Part shown: one piece after another, positions 55,426-64,000 of the stretch
How positions within the stretch are numbered: position 1 is the stretch's first letter
Layout: each line of letters begins with the position of its first letter
Assembly: GCA_020850225.1 (NCBI GenBank)
Contig: JADZFD010000072.1
Coordinates: 1 to 64,000 of the forward strand
DNA: 64,000 nt
From: Saprospiraceae bacterium
Lineage (GTDB): Bacteria > Bacteroidota > Bacteroidia > Chitinophagales > Saprospiraceae
Direction: 5' to 3'
Translations under genes and position numbers: made by a program
Notes under the pieces: model-generated
Told to the model about the DNA's origin: nothing
Databases searched by the model: none
What the model saw: the letters and a program-made list of their open reading frames with translations, nothing else

Positions 55426-55489
55426 TACAAGAATTATTATTTTCAGCCAATTCTGGTAATCATTGAATTCAGGAATAAAAAAAATAGAA

Positions 55490-56134
55490 ATGTATAATAT
55501 TAATTACTTCAAAGAAAAGGATAAGCAGTCAATTATGGATTTTATAGAAGATTACCCTTTTGCATTTATGACCGGCAGCTTCTTATCCGGTATGCAGGTA
55601 GCTACTCAAATACCGATTCTTTCAGAACAGCGTAACGGTGAATTGTATTTTCAAGGGCATATTATGCGCAACACAGACCATCATAAGGCATTTGCTGAGA
55701 ACCCTGAAGCTTTACTTGTTTTTTCGGGTCCCAATTGCTATGTCAGTGCTTCATGGTATAGTAATCCTGCAACTGCTTCCACCTGGAACTATATGAGTGT
55801 ACATGTATCCGGACAGGTAAACTTTATGTCAGATAATAAATTTATTGAATTTATGCGTAAACTTACGCTGAAGTTTGAAAATTACGACACGCTATCACCA
55901 ACAATCTATGATAATTTATCAGATCAATATCTGAGTAGGATGTTACCTGCTATCGTCGGTTTTGAAATAAAAGCTGAGCAATTTGAAAATGTATTCAAGT
56001 TAAGTCAAAACATGGATAAAAATAGTTATATCAGTATTATTTCAAAGCTTTTGGAAAGAGGTGGTTTCAGTGCATTAATAGCCAATGAGATGTTGAAAAG
56101 AAAAAATGAAATTTTTCCGGAAAGTGAAACATAA
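55490..56134 (+). CDS. PaiB-like FMN-binding protein
   Basis: The 214-aa protein resembles Bacillus PaiB (split-barrel flavin-binding fold). It starts MYNINYFKEKDKQSIMDFIEDYPFAF and has YFQGHIMRNTDHHKAF, ALLVFSGPNCYVSASWY, TWNYMSVHVSGQV and MLPAIVGFEIKAEQFENVFKLSQN. In Bacillus PaiB was linked to repression of sporulation and protease genes. Its role here is unknown, and an FMN/haem-binding oxidoreductase is possible. The start is ATG 55490, which fits the family start MY; an in-frame TTG at 55463 is less likely. Confidence 0.88.
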   Translation: MYNINYFKEKDKQSIMDFIEDYPFAFMTGSFLSGMQVATQIPILSEQRNGELYFQGHIMRNTDHHKAFAENPEALLVFSGPNCYVSASWYSNPATASTWNYMSVHVSGQVNFMSDNKFIEFMRKLTLKFENYDTLSPTIYDNLSDQYLSRMLPAIVGFEIKAEQFENVFKLSQNMDKNSYISIISKLLERGGFSALIANEMLKRKNEIFPESET

Positions 56135-56349
56135 AAATAGTAACCATTTAACCACCTTACTACATTTAAACTTATTAATAACAAATAACTAATAATCTTT
56201 ATATTATAGATATTAGGCTATAGTAATATATATACATTAGTTTCATAACATTCGGTTGATACTGATATAGGAATTCGATATTACAGGGATTTAATATTTC
56301 TGTTTAGTCAGATATTGTTATCTTCGCTCAATTTTTGCTTTGAACACTT

Positions 56350-56886
56350 ATGATACTTTCGGATAAAGAAATACTGAAATCCATTGAAGAAGGGCTGATT
56401 GTAATCGATCCCTTCAGACCTGAATGCCTTGGTACCAACAGCTATGATGTACATCTGGGCAAATATATGGCTGTATATGCAGAACGTGAGTTGGACGCCC
56501 GAAAACACAATATAGTCCGGCATTTCGAAATAGGCGAAGAAGGCTTTTTGATGATGCCCGGCACACTTTATCTCGGTGTAACGGAAGAATATACGGAGAC
56601 ACACCATACTGTTCCATTTCTGGAAGGCAAATCAAGTATAGGCCGATTGGGTATCGATATACATGCCACAGCAGGCAAAGGCGATGTAGGATTCTGCAAT
56701 ACCTGGACGCTGGAATTATCCTGTGTTCAGCCTGTACGTATCTACGCCGGTATGCCTGTGGGGCAATTGATTTACTTCAGGGTTGAAGGTGATATTGACC
56801 ACTACTACAATACCAAACCGGGTGCCAAATACAATCAGAGGACACAAAGACCTGTTGAAAGTATGATGTGGAAAAATGCATTTTGA
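56350..56886 (+). CDS. dcd: dCTP deaminase
   Basis: The 178-aa enzyme deaminates dCTP to dUTP, feeding dTTP synthesis. It has LSDKEILKSIEEG, LGTNSYDVHLG, PFLEGKSSIGRLGIDIHATAGKGDVGF and WTLELS with the catalytic-type Glu. The order and the SSIGRLG loop are diagnostic. It should act as a trimer. No dUTPase is adjacent and the sequence does not clearly show the bifunctional type. Near-consensus TATCTTCG sits 30 bp upstream. Confidence 0.95.
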   Translation: MILSDKEILKSIEEGLIVIDPFRPECLGTNSYDVHLGKYMAVYAERELDARKHNIVRHFEIGEEGFLMMPGTLYLGVTEEYTETHHTVPFLEGKSSIGRLGIDIHATAGKGDVGFCNTWTLELSCVQPVRIYAGMPVGQLIYFRVEGDIDHYYNTKPGAKYNQRTQRPVESMMWKNAF

Positions 56887-56989
56887 TATATCATCTTTTT
56901 CAGCACCTGAAATTGACTGTAATGTTGTACCGGTTACTTATTGATTTTCAAAAATTGATTTCTATTCCAGCTTTAATCAGAGAATTAAT

Positions 56990-57433
56990 TTAAGAAGGAG
57001 TTAATTTACTGTTTTCGAAATCGGCTATATAGAAATCTTCCTTTACACGCATCAAAGCTGATTCTTCATCCGTTACATCATTATAACCGATTAGGTGTAG
57101 TAAACCGTGTACCATTACTCTTCTCAATTCTTCTTCAAAGGCTACACCATAGTCATGTGCATTTTCCTTAACCCGATCTGTACTGATATATATATCGCTC
57201 TCGATGTTATCTCCTTCCTTATAAGGGAATGTTATGATATCCGTATAATAATCGTGGTTCAGATACTCAATATTAATTTGCTTCAGAAACGCATCAGAGC
57301 AAAATATATAGTCAATTTTAGATATATACTTGTTTTCGGCCAGTGCTACTGCTGACAACCAATGGCTGTAATGTTTTTTATCATTGAAGGGTAAAGGTGT
57401 ATTTTCTGCTGTATGAAACTGAATCCTGTTCAT
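56990..57433 (-). CDS. ybeY: Endoribonuclease YbeY
   Basis: The 147-aa protein is a metal-dependent RNase for 16S rRNA 3'-end maturation and ribosome quality control. It has YYTDIITFPY (the family DVLSFP-like box), SDIYIS, and VMVHGLLHLIGYNDVTDEE. The zinc site HGxLHLxGYxH has its third histidine replaced (GYNDVTDEE), a variant often seen in Bacteroidota with Asp as ligand. It lies 18 bp after the anti-sigma-type ATPase on the same strand. Confidence 0.94.
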   Translation of the reverse strand: MNRIQFHTAENTPLPFNDKKHYSHWLSAVALAENKYISKIDYIFCSDAFLKQINIEYLNHDYYTDIITFPYKEGDNIESDIYISTDRVKENAHDYGVAFEEELRRVMVHGLLHLIGYNDVTDEESALMRVKEDFYIADFENSKLTPS

Positions 57434-57451
57434 TACTAATCTACACCTAAA

Positions 57452-57853
57452 TCACAGGTTTTTAAACACCATTTCGACACATCTTCCATCTTCACAAAAT
57501 GTGATTTCGTCTGCCAGTGCTTTCATGATATACACACCTCTGCCACCACAGGTTTCGATGTTTTCTGAGCAGGTTGGATCCGGAACTTTAATATGATTGA
57601 AACCGTTTCCTTCGTCTTCTACACGGAAAGAAACCCCTGAAAGCACCTCTTTAACAGAAATATGCACGTGCTTCGTTTCGTCATTTTTATTGCCGTGGAT
57701 GATGGCATTATTCACTGCTTCTGTAAGACTGATTAATATATCAGCATATTTTTCATCATTGAATCTAAAATCTGCATCCAGTGCTTTCAGATACGATTCT
57801 ACCTGAGGTAAATTTCCGGGATTTGAGGTTATTGTCAACATACGATATTTCAT
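57452..57853 (-). CDS. Anti-sigma-factor-type HATPase (RsbW-like serine kinase domain)
   Basis: The 133-aa protein is a stand-alone GHKL ATPase domain: ILISLTEAVNNAIIHGNKND holds the N-box and FRVEDEGNGFN the G1 box. GGRGVYIMKALADEI is the G2-like glycine-rich lid. These match the RsbW/SpoIIAB HATPase_c_2 group, which binds a sigma factor or anti-anti-sigma partner and phosphorylates it. No sigma factor or STAS protein is adjacent. Upstream of and close to ybeY, so probably cotranscribed. Confidence 0.88.
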   Translation of the reverse strand: MKYRMLTITSNPGNLPQVESYLKALDADFRFNDEKYADILISLTEAVNNAIIHGNKNDETKHVHISVKEVLSGVSFRVEDEGNGFNHIKVPDPTCSENIETCGGRGVYIMKALADEITFCEDGRCVEMVFKNL

Positions 57854-57936
57854 TTTTAAAATAAAACTGACTTTAAATGATTACCAAATACTGTGCCGAC
57901 ATAGGTTGTACAATCAGTACTGAGAGAAATAAAAAG

Positions 57937-60900
57937 CTACTCATGTTTCAGTGACTTATAATAATCATCCACAAGCGACTTATAATAAGGTCTTAATGCA
58001 GGAGACACATTTTTATACATATCAATCTCTGCCTGTCTTTTCTTCAGATAATCCTGAATAGCAGGTGGCAGTTCCTTTCGTTTGTCTTCAGCCGTTTTAG
58101 ATTCCCTTTTTTGATCCAGTTCACGCTGCATTTCTGCTTTTTCTGCTTCCAGCAATCTTGTTTCTATGTCCTTCATCCGTTTCAATGTTTCATTGTTCAG
58201 GCGTTTATTAACCAGTTCTGTCTCGATTCTGTCCATATTACCGATGATTTCTTCCAGTGCTTTTGAGCCTTTGCCCTGTTCTGTTTTTTCTTTCTGTAAG
58301 GCTTCCAGAGCTTTGCGGAGTGCAGCTTGCTGAGCTGCAGCCTGTGCATAATCTTTGGCAGAAAGGCCTTCTTTTTTGTTATCGCCGTTATTCCCTTTGC
58401 CGTCTTTCTCACCTTTCCCTTCCTTATCGCCCTTATCTTTCTTTCCCTGCATCTCCTTCAGTTTATCTGAGAGTTGTTGTTGTCCCTCAGTGATTTTATC
58501 CATAGGTACTTTGGAGTTACCAGGTTTCTGTCCCTTTCCACCTGGTTTGTCACATGATCCGCTACCCGGCATTCCTGCTGACTGCATAGCCTTGTCCAGA
58601 GATTCATTCATCATCAGTGCCAGGTCATTGAGATTCTTCATGGTTCGGCGTTGTTTTTCCTGACTTTGAGGTATCTGTCTCTCTTCCAACGTCTTCAGAA
58701 TTTCTTTGAAATTGACCTTTATTTCAGCTACTTTATCCATAACATACGATTCGATATCCGGATTGCGGTTGGACAATGCTATCAGGGTGTCTTCAATCAC
58801 CTTGAAGTCATTCTGCAGCTTAAACTGCTTTCTGATCTGTGCAGGATACATGGCACTGTTTACCGTGTAGGGACTGATTTCCTGGAACAGGTTTTCCTGA
58901 TCGAAGGATGCTTTTACCAGATTTTCCAATAGCTGCCGTATGGTCTTAATGTCTTCAGTTGCCTGTTCCTTAGCCTTACCTTCCATGCCGGAAGCCATAC
59001 TTTTGGCCTGATCTTTCATTTTACTTGCAGCTTTCTTTTGTGATTTAGCTGCTGCTTTATTGTCTTTTTTATCTAACTGCTCCTTGCTCTTCTCCATATC
59101 CTTTTTGGCATCATCCATTTGCTCCTGATTCTTTTCACCCATGTCTTTAGGTGGAGAAAGTTGTTTATTCTGCTTTTCAAGTTCTTCCTGTTTCTTCTTG
59201 AGATCGTCCATTTTTTTATTCAACTCTTCCTGCAACTTGGCCAATTCTTTATTGGAAAGCTCCTGTTTATCAGTTTTATCTGCCAGTTTCTCCTGCTGGT
59301 CAGCCAGTTTTTCAAGGTCTTTTATCTGATCCTTGATATTTTTTTCCATTTCGAGTTGTTTGTACAGTTCAAGTAACCTATTCGTCTCTTTCTGCTTGGT
59401 ATCGTTGCTGTTTTCAAACTGATCCAGCATCTGAATGGCATCTTCCTTATCCAGTTCCTGCAATAACTCCTGAATCTTATCCATAAGTTCCTTAGTTTCC
59501 GAATCGGCAGCCTTATCAAACAGTTCCTTCAGTTTTTCCTGTTGCTCCTTCAGTTCTTCAGGCATATTTTTCAGATCTTCCTGATTCTTCATGTTTTCCT
59601 CAAGCTTTTGCTTTGCCTTCTCAATCTGATCCTGCAATTTTTTATGCTCTTCGAGGATTTTATCCATCTCTTTTTTATCCTGCCAGTTCAATTGCTTGCT
59701 TTGGAGTAGTTTTTCACGGAGTTTACGCATGTTTTCCTGAAGTTTATCCATTTTATTGAGTGCGTCCTTCAGTTCATCCTTGATAGCCTGATCATTGAGG
59801 CTCTCCTGCTTGCGCATTTCTTCAACAGTTGGCTTATTGTAGGTCATTACTGAAGTTTTGGATGTTTTGCTGCCATTTACACCATCATTATCCGACACTT
59901 CAAAATAAAACGACACCTTATCTCCCGGTTCGGTATTGATTTTCTTTAAATCAAAAACATGACTGAATTGAATCTCTCTTCCATCTTCCTTGTTCAGTCT
60001 TACTTTCTGTGCCGGCATTTCCTTTCCATTCTGTTTGGTAATGGTGTAGTTGAATGACAGGGCATTCAGTCCGTAATCATCAGAAGCCCTTCCTACAAAA
60101 TACACTAAACTGTTATCCAGACTATCAACAATCTTATCGGCAGAAATAGCAGGATACTGATCTTTAATCACTGAAATAGTGTACATCATACTATCTTCAT
60201 CCGATACATATTTATTGGACATGAATAGTTTGTAGATGATGTCATTTACTGCCCTGTACTGGTAAGTAAATGTTGTTTTGCTTTTCTGATCTGCGGGATG
60301 TACTTCGGGTTGATTGCCGAATACAAAATGTATCTTATCCGTATTGAGTGCATCAAAGGTCCATGCCAGCTTAGTCCCTTCCGGAACGACAATATCACCC
60401 GTATTTCTTATGATTTCGTCCTTTCTGCCTACATAGGAAGGATAGTTGAGATTCAGTGTAAACGCTGTCATATTGGGTTTTGCCAGTACTTTCAGAGTAT
60501 AGGGCAATGATACCACATTACCAGAGGACAAGGTAAATTCCTGATCTTTCTGAACGTTTTTAAAGGTATAGGTAAATGTTGACTTGTCTTTCTTGGTCAT
60601 TGGATACTGAAAATGATCCAGATTGACATATACTTCATTGGGAAGTACACTTCCTTCAACATTTACAGTCAGTTCATAATCCTTAAATTGGACCACTTCC
60701 AAACGTTGATCTGACAGCAGATATGAAAAAGGTGCAACACGGGCAAACTTCTGATCATTATGTATAATTCTGTTTGTACCATCCGTGATGATGCTGGGTG
60801 CAGCAAACAGGATGAACAACAATAGTAAAAATGGAGGAAGTGCATATCTCAGATATTTCCTGTTCTTATTCAGGTCAATGGCTGACTGAAAGGGTACCAG

Positions 60901-61326
60901 CCTGATCGCATTGGTTTTTTGTTCTATGGATGCATTCAGTAAAGCAGAATCTTCAATATCACCCATTTTTTTTAACTGCAGAATATTGAGCAATTTATCC
61001 CTGACATCCGTAAAGTGTTCGCCAATAATCCGTGCCGCATCTTCATGTGAAATGGTCGTACCCAATTTGAAATAACGCACCAGCGGATTTACAATCCACC
61101 AGCCCAGACCTGCAAAGGTAACCAGTAAAAAACTGTAAAACAACATCTTACGCATACCCATACCGAAATACAGGTAGTATTCGGCTACATTAAACAGGAT
61201 AAACAGTGCCAGAATCGTACCGACAGAATATAAGCTGCCCTTTATAAGCTTATTGATGTAATATTTTCTTATAAAATTATCCAGTTTCTGGATTAATTCC
61301 TGATAATTATTCAAATTTTGATTCAT
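57937..61326 (-). CDS. Large DUF4175 family membrane and coiled-coil protein
   Basis: The 1129-aa protein begins with two closely spaced membrane segments (about 30-50, 58-77) and another near 160-180, matching DUF4175. A periplasmic beta-rich region (about 190-500) follows. The second half is an extremely charged coiled coil, rich in Lys, Glu, Gln and Leu (KMDKLQENMRKLREKL, KLADQQEKLADKTDKQ), with a Gly-rich break near 940-1000 (SAGMPGSGSCDKPGGKGQ). The C-terminus repeats Glu/Lys/Arg-rich helices. Bacteroidota members are often near BatA-type (aerotolerance) genes, not visible here. Function unknown; an envelope scaffold is likely. Confidence 0.88.
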   Translation of the reverse strand: MNQNLNNYQELIQKLDNFIRKYYINKLIKGSLYSVGTILALFILFNVAEYYLYFGMGMRKMLFYSFLLVTFAGLGWWIVNPLVRYFKLGTTISHEDAARIIGEHFTDVRDKLLNILQLKKMGDIEDSALLNASIEQKTNAIRLVPFQSAIDLNKNRKYLRYALPPFLLLLFILFAAPSIITDGTNRIIHNDQKFARVAPFSYLLSDQRLEVVQFKDYELTVNVEGSVLPNEVYVNLDHFQYPMTKKDKSTFTYTFKNVQKDQEFTLSSGNVVSLPYTLKVLAKPNMTAFTLNLNYPSYVGRKDEIIRNTGDIVVPEGTKLAWTFDALNTDKIHFVFGNQPEVHPADQKSKTTFTYQYRAVNDIIYKLFMSNKYVSDEDSMMYTISVIKDQYPAISADKIVDSLDNSLVYFVGRASDDYGLNALSFNYTITKQNGKEMPAQKVRLNKEDGREIQFSHVFDLKKINTEPGDKVSFYFEVSDNDGVNGSKTSKTSVMTYNKPTVEEMRKQESLNDQAIKDELKDALNKMDKLQENMRKLREKLLQSKQLNWQDKKEMDKILEEHKKLQDQIEKAKQKLEENMKNQEDLKNMPEELKEQQEKLKELFDKAADSETKELMDKIQELLQELDKEDAIQMLDQFENSNDTKQKETNRLLELYKQLEMEKNIKDQIKDLEKLADQQEKLADKTDKQELSNKELAKLQEELNKKMDDLKKKQEELEKQNKQLSPPKDMGEKNQEQMDDAKKDMEKSKEQLDKKDNKAAAKSQKKAASKMKDQAKSMASGMEGKAKEQATEDIKTIRQLLENLVKASFDQENLFQEISPYTVNSAMYPAQIRKQFKLQNDFKVIEDTLIALSNRNPDIESYVMDKVAEIKVNFKEILKTLEERQIPQSQEKQRRTMKNLNDLALMMNESLDKAMQSAGMPGSGSCDKPGGKGQKPGNSKVPMDKITEGQQQLSDKLKEMQGKKDKGDKEGKGEKDGKGNNGDNKKEGLSAKDYAQAAAQQAALRKALEALQKEKTEQGKGSKALEEIIGNMDRIETELVNKRLNNETLKRMKDIETRLLEAEKAEMQRELDQKRESKTAEDKRKELPPAIQDYLKKRQAEIDMYKNVSPALRPYYKSLVDDYYKSLKHE

Positions 61327-61591
61327 AAATCGTCTCTATACTGTTGCTCTGAATTTTCTAAATCTGTCAAATACGATATACCGGAATATAAAACATACAT
61401 TTTACTCAAATCGTTCATTACTTGTTTTTTACAATCAAATAATGCTATATTTCTGATAAAAAACGTAAGTTAGCATATTAATTCAACAATTTCAACCCAT
61501 AGCGGTTCAGATTATTAAAAATTAACATATTTAATGCGATAATTCAGGTTGATTACATTCCTTTAAGTCATGAATTGTTCCTGATATCCAA

Positions 61592-62047
61592 CTACTTCCT
61601 GAAATAAATATAATCCGTAACCAAAGGTTCGATACCTGTATGTCTGAATACAGTTGCTATCTGTCCCCTGTGGTAGGTAGTATGATTGATAACGTGGAAC
61701 AGTATGTCCCTGACTGTACGTTTAAAGGATTCACTACGGCTATTCACATATACAATATGATCATTGAAATCATACTGATGAAGAATCCGGACAGAATGGT
61801 TATAGTTTGTTTGGTCTATATCACTCAAAGCCTGTAAATCATGTATTTGCCAAACTCCGAACGGGGTGCTTTCCGATTGTATCCTGTTATTCCAAATCTG
61901 ATGTGCATTCAATATATGATTAATCAGTTGCAATGCCTTATCTGTCACTTTATGTTCATTATTCATGATTATCTGTATCAGATTTTGATTACATTGGTGA
62001 CTGTAATCCAGTAATTCTTCAAAAAATTCCACCATTGGATTATTCAT
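61592..62047 (-). CDS. DinB-like (DinB_2) family protein
   Basis: The 151-aa four-helix bundle protein has LLDYSHQCNQNLIQII with the first conserved His, INHILNAHQIWNNRI, and the C-terminal LFHVINHTTYHRGQIATVFR carrying the HxxxHRGQ signature of DinB. All three metal-ligand histidines can be seen. Role unknown. An alternative start is ATG four codons later (MVEFFEE). It is a different subgroup from the DinB-like protein at 9881-10387. Confidence 0.88.
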   Translation of the reverse strand: MNNPMVEFFEELLDYSHQCNQNLIQIIMNNEHKVTDKALQLINHILNAHQIWNNRIQSESTPFGVWQIHDLQALSDIDQTNYNHSVRILHQYDFNDHIVYVNSRSESFKRTVRDILFHVINHTTYHRGQIATVFRHTGIEPLVTDYIYFRK

Positions 62048-62210
62048 CTTTTATTCTTGGAATAACATTTTAATTAATATAGCATGGAATTACATCAAGT
62101 TATTAGCTATTTGTAATTTGTTATATTTGAAGATTTATATATGGCAGCAACATTAATCATACTTTAAACAACTTCAATAACAATATATAATTTAATTAAA
62201 GTAATTTAGT

Positions 62211-62660
62211 TTATCCCTTATTAACGGAAGCTATCTGTTCAGTCACTGCATTCCTGAATCCGAAGGGCTTGTCAATATTATTGAATAAACTCCCTGTACC
62301 GCCCGTACCGATGACGGTTATGGTTCCGCTATTGAGCATTCTGTCTATTAGTCCCTGCTTTACATGTATTGCCTCTATCTTGTTAAGCATGGTTTCCAGG
62401 GTATTGATATTGATAATACCTGTTTTGATGAGTACCCGTCTGTCCGTGATGACAAACTCAGATGATGAGATAATCAAATAAGTCCATAAGGCCATAATCA
62501 GACCCAGCGCGACCAGTCCCAATGCTATATATTTATTGTAACCTGACACTGCCATTCCTGCTATAATAAACAATACGCCCTTTATGTATAATGACCAATT
62601 CAGTTGTGTACGAAATATAATCCTTTCATCTGCCATAAGATTCTTGTCGACATAACTCAT
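62211..62660 (-). CDS. PH-domain (bPH2/YdbS-type) membrane protein
   Basis: The 149-aa protein has a short N-terminal segment DERIIFRTQLNWSLYIKG, two membrane helices (about 27-43 and 45-68), and a bacterial PH domain: FVITDRRVLIKTGIININTLETMLNKIEAIHVKQGLIDRMLNSGTITVIGTGGT. The phrase ITDRRV and G-T-I-x-V-x-GTGG are diagnostic. Likely a membrane-associated PH domain; ligand unknown. Single gene. Confidence 0.9.
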   Translation of the reverse strand: MSYVDKNLMADERIIFRTQLNWSLYIKGVLFIIAGMAVSGYNKYIALGLVALGLIMALWTYLIISSSEFVITDRRVLIKTGIININTLETMLNKIEAIHVKQGLIDRMLNSGTITVIGTGGTGSLFNNIDKPFGFRNAVTEQIASVNKG

Positions 62661-62799
62661 TTCTATATATATTAAGATGTTAATAAAAAATTTTGAATAT
62701 CAAATCGATATACAGATGCCATTCGAATACAAAATTATAAAATTATACCTGAATATCAAACAAACAGAACATTTCTGTTTACGTAGTATTCAAAAAAAT

Positions 62800-62811
62800 C
62801 GTAATATTACG
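62800..62811. promoter_or_regulatory. 12-bp perfect palindrome CGTAATATTACG
   Basis: It lies between the divergent PH-domain gene and the YfhO-like gene, 23 bp before the latter's ATG. It could be an operator or chance in AT-rich DNA. Confidence 0.3.
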
Positions 62812-62834
62812 CCTTAAATATCGAGTTAGCCATT

Positions 62835-64000
62835 ATGAAACCAGATTTCAAAAGTTTAAGACCCTATATCTTACCGGTTATTGTAATCATATTAGCCAAT
62901 ATATTGTATTTCCTACCCCAGTTTGAGGGTAAGATCGTTAGGCAGGGCGATATCATCCAGCATGTAGGAATGTCCAAGGAAGCCACTGATTACCGTGAAA
63001 AAACGGGTGAGGAAGCATTATGGACCAATTCTATGTTTGGTGGAATGCCCACTTATCAGATATCAGCAAGACCTGCCAACAACCTGCTCAGATATGTAGA
63101 GAATGCCGGACAATTGTTCTTACCACGTCCTGCAGGATATTTTATATTCGGAATGATCGGCTTTTATCTGTTGCTTTTATTATTGGGAGTGAATCCATGG
63201 TTAAGTCTCTTTGGAGCATTATTATTCGGGTTTTCTACCAACAACTTTATACTCTTTGAAGCCGGCCACAATTCCAAAGTCATGGCTATCATGACAAGTG
63301 CACCTGTTATAGCCGGCGTATTGCTTGTACTGCGTGAAAAGTATCTTTTAGGAGCTGCCATATTTGGGGTTGCCTTAGGTCTCAATATCGCTGCTAATCA
63401 CCCGCAGATGACCTATTACCTGGCAATATGTATCGGATTGCTGGTCATATTCCATTTTGTCAATGCTGTCCGTGAAAAGAAAACCAATGCTTTCCTGAAA
63501 GGTATGGGTATAATGTTGCTTACTGCTATTTTGTCTCTGGGTGCTTCCGCATCCAAATTATGGACAACATATGAATACACCCAATTTACAATGCGCGGCG
63601 GACAGATCATCAAGGACGATAGTCAGTCTACATCGCATGCAGATAAAAAAGGTGGTCTTGAATGGGAATATGCCATGCAGTGGAGCAATGGTATAGGTGA
63701 TATATTAGCCGGTTACATTCCGAAGGTTGTAGGTGGTGGTTCGGGTGAATGGTTGGACGGATCATCTGAAATCGGTAAGGCTGCAGGTCAGCGTCAGCCA
63801 TTTCAGTTTGGCACCTATTTTGGTTCTCTACCTTTCACAAGCGGCCCGGTTTATTTCGGTGCTATCGCATTTTTTCTCTTTATATTGGGGCTCTTCATCG
63901 TCAAAGGTGAAATCAAATGGTGGATTCTTTCCGCTGTGCTCCTTACCGTACTCATGTCTCTGGGTAAGAATTTCGAAACCTTCAATCATATTTTGTATAA
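62835..64000 (+). CDS. YfhO-family membrane protein, partial (cut by window end)
   Basis: An open frame runs from ATG 62835 to the end of the window (388 codons, no stop). It begins MKPDFKSLRPYILPVIVI and has hydrophobic segments at about 10-30, 95-120, 125-140, 155-175, 180-200 and 215-235. YfhO/glycosyltransferase-like features are GKIVRQGDIIQHVGMSKEA, NSMFGGMPTYQ, FEAGHNSKVMA and NHPQMTYY. These are typical of the long Bacteroidota YfhO proteins, thought to act in surface glycan or lipoteichoic acid-type modification. The C-terminal portion is outside. The neighbouring PH-domain gene is divergent. Confidence 0.9.
   Translation, partial: MKPDFKSLRPYILPVIVIILANILYFLPQFEGKIVRQGDIIQHVGMSKEATDYREKTGEEALWTNSMFGGMPTYQISARPANNLLRYVENAGQLFLPRPAGYFIFGMIGFYLLLLLLGVNPWLSLFGALLFGFSTNNFILFEAGHNSKVMAIMTSAPVIAGVLLVLREKYLLGAAIFGVALGLNIAANHPQMTYYLAICIGLLVIFHFVNAVREKKTNAFLKGMGIMLLTAILSLGASASKLWTTYEYTQFTMRGGQIIKDDSQSTSHADKKGGLEWEYAMQWSNGIGDILAGYIPKVVGGGSGEWLDGSSEIGKAAGQRQPFQFGTYFGSLPFTSGPVYFGAIAFFLFILGLFIVKGEIKWWILSAVLLTVLMSLGKNFETFNHILY

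Larger units (their letters stand above)
54573..55489. other. 917-bp region with IS fragment and no clear gene
   Basis: Besides the IS fragment at 54755-54866 and the promoter at 55418-55425, the region holds no gene I trust. A + strand frame at 55033-55281 and a 33-codon minus frame at 55305-55204 with an HTH-like IRQEDIAVAIGINTKFIGN are present. Both look accidental or decayed. Confidence 0.6.

Noticed and set aside
1-64000. CRISPR arrays, tRNA and rRNA genes
   Set aside because: I looked for regularly spaced direct repeats, cloverleaf-like segments and rRNA sequence and saw none; a short tRNA could still escape reading by eye.

Overview
The window is 64 kb of an AT-rich bacterial chromosome, almost certainly from a member of the Bacteroidota; a Saprospirales/Chitinophagales-like lineage is my guess, not something I can prove. 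The reasons are: many genes are preceded by the Bacteroidota -7 promoter element TAnnTTTG; two proteins end in type IX secretion (T9SS) type A sorting domains; families typical of the phylum occur (DUF4293, DUF4175, two-domain cyclophilin-FKBP, fused E1 2-oxoacid dehydrogenase); and Shine-Dalgarno sequences are rare. The cell wall is of the meso-DAP type (DNPR motif in MurE).

Layout. (1) 1-945 is a graveyard of mobile DNA: a frameshifted tyrosine-recombinase remnant, an IS-end fragment whose second, inverted copy lies at 54755-54866, and a 430-bp element with 20-bp terminal inverted repeats. (2) 946-6056 holds two apparently catalytically dead enzyme homologues (HemC-like and DEDDh-exonuclease-like), a double CbbX/SpoVK-type AAA+ ATPase with a tandem N-terminal domain, and an alpha/beta hydrolase. 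(3) 6376-10387 carries thioredoxin, then a MarR regulator-hmgA-hpd tyrosine-catabolism operon closed by a strong terminator, then a DinB-like protein. (4) 10409-12820 (minus) is a fused E1 alpha/beta 2-oxoacid dehydrogenase.

(5) 13441-29206 is a complete dcw division and wall cluster in the order mraZ, rsmH, ftsL, ftsI, murE, mraY, murD, ftsW, murG, murC, ftsQ, ftsA, ftsZ. It starts with three phased TGGGA MraZ boxes and has a long hairpin between murE and mraY. Most genes overlap or nearly touch, so cotranscription is likely. (6) 29604-42843 is mixed housekeeping: a YdiJ-like FAD/Fe-S dehydrogenase, a cyclophilin-FKBP fusion, a DAO-type oxidoreductase, a DUF4293 protein, an AhpD-like protein, an acyl-CoA dehydrogenase, threonine aldolase, a coiled-coil membrane protein, a PolB-like exonuclease, LepA and a secreted glutaredoxin-like protein.

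(7) 43050-52564 is an envelope and secretion region: a GH63-like glucosidase, a large T9SS cargo, a ScyD/ScyE-type lipoprotein, and a small T9SS protein translationally coupled to a Cthe_2159-type beta-helix protein. (8) 52736-64000 contains VOC and DUF1003 proteins, an orphan protein beside the second IS fragment, PaiB-like protein, dCTP deaminase, YbeY, an anti-sigma-type ATPase, a giant DUF4175 protein, a second DinB-like protein, a PH-domain protein and the start of a YfhO-like membrane protein cut by the window end.

All functions are read from sequence motifs and family memory; no database search was possible.
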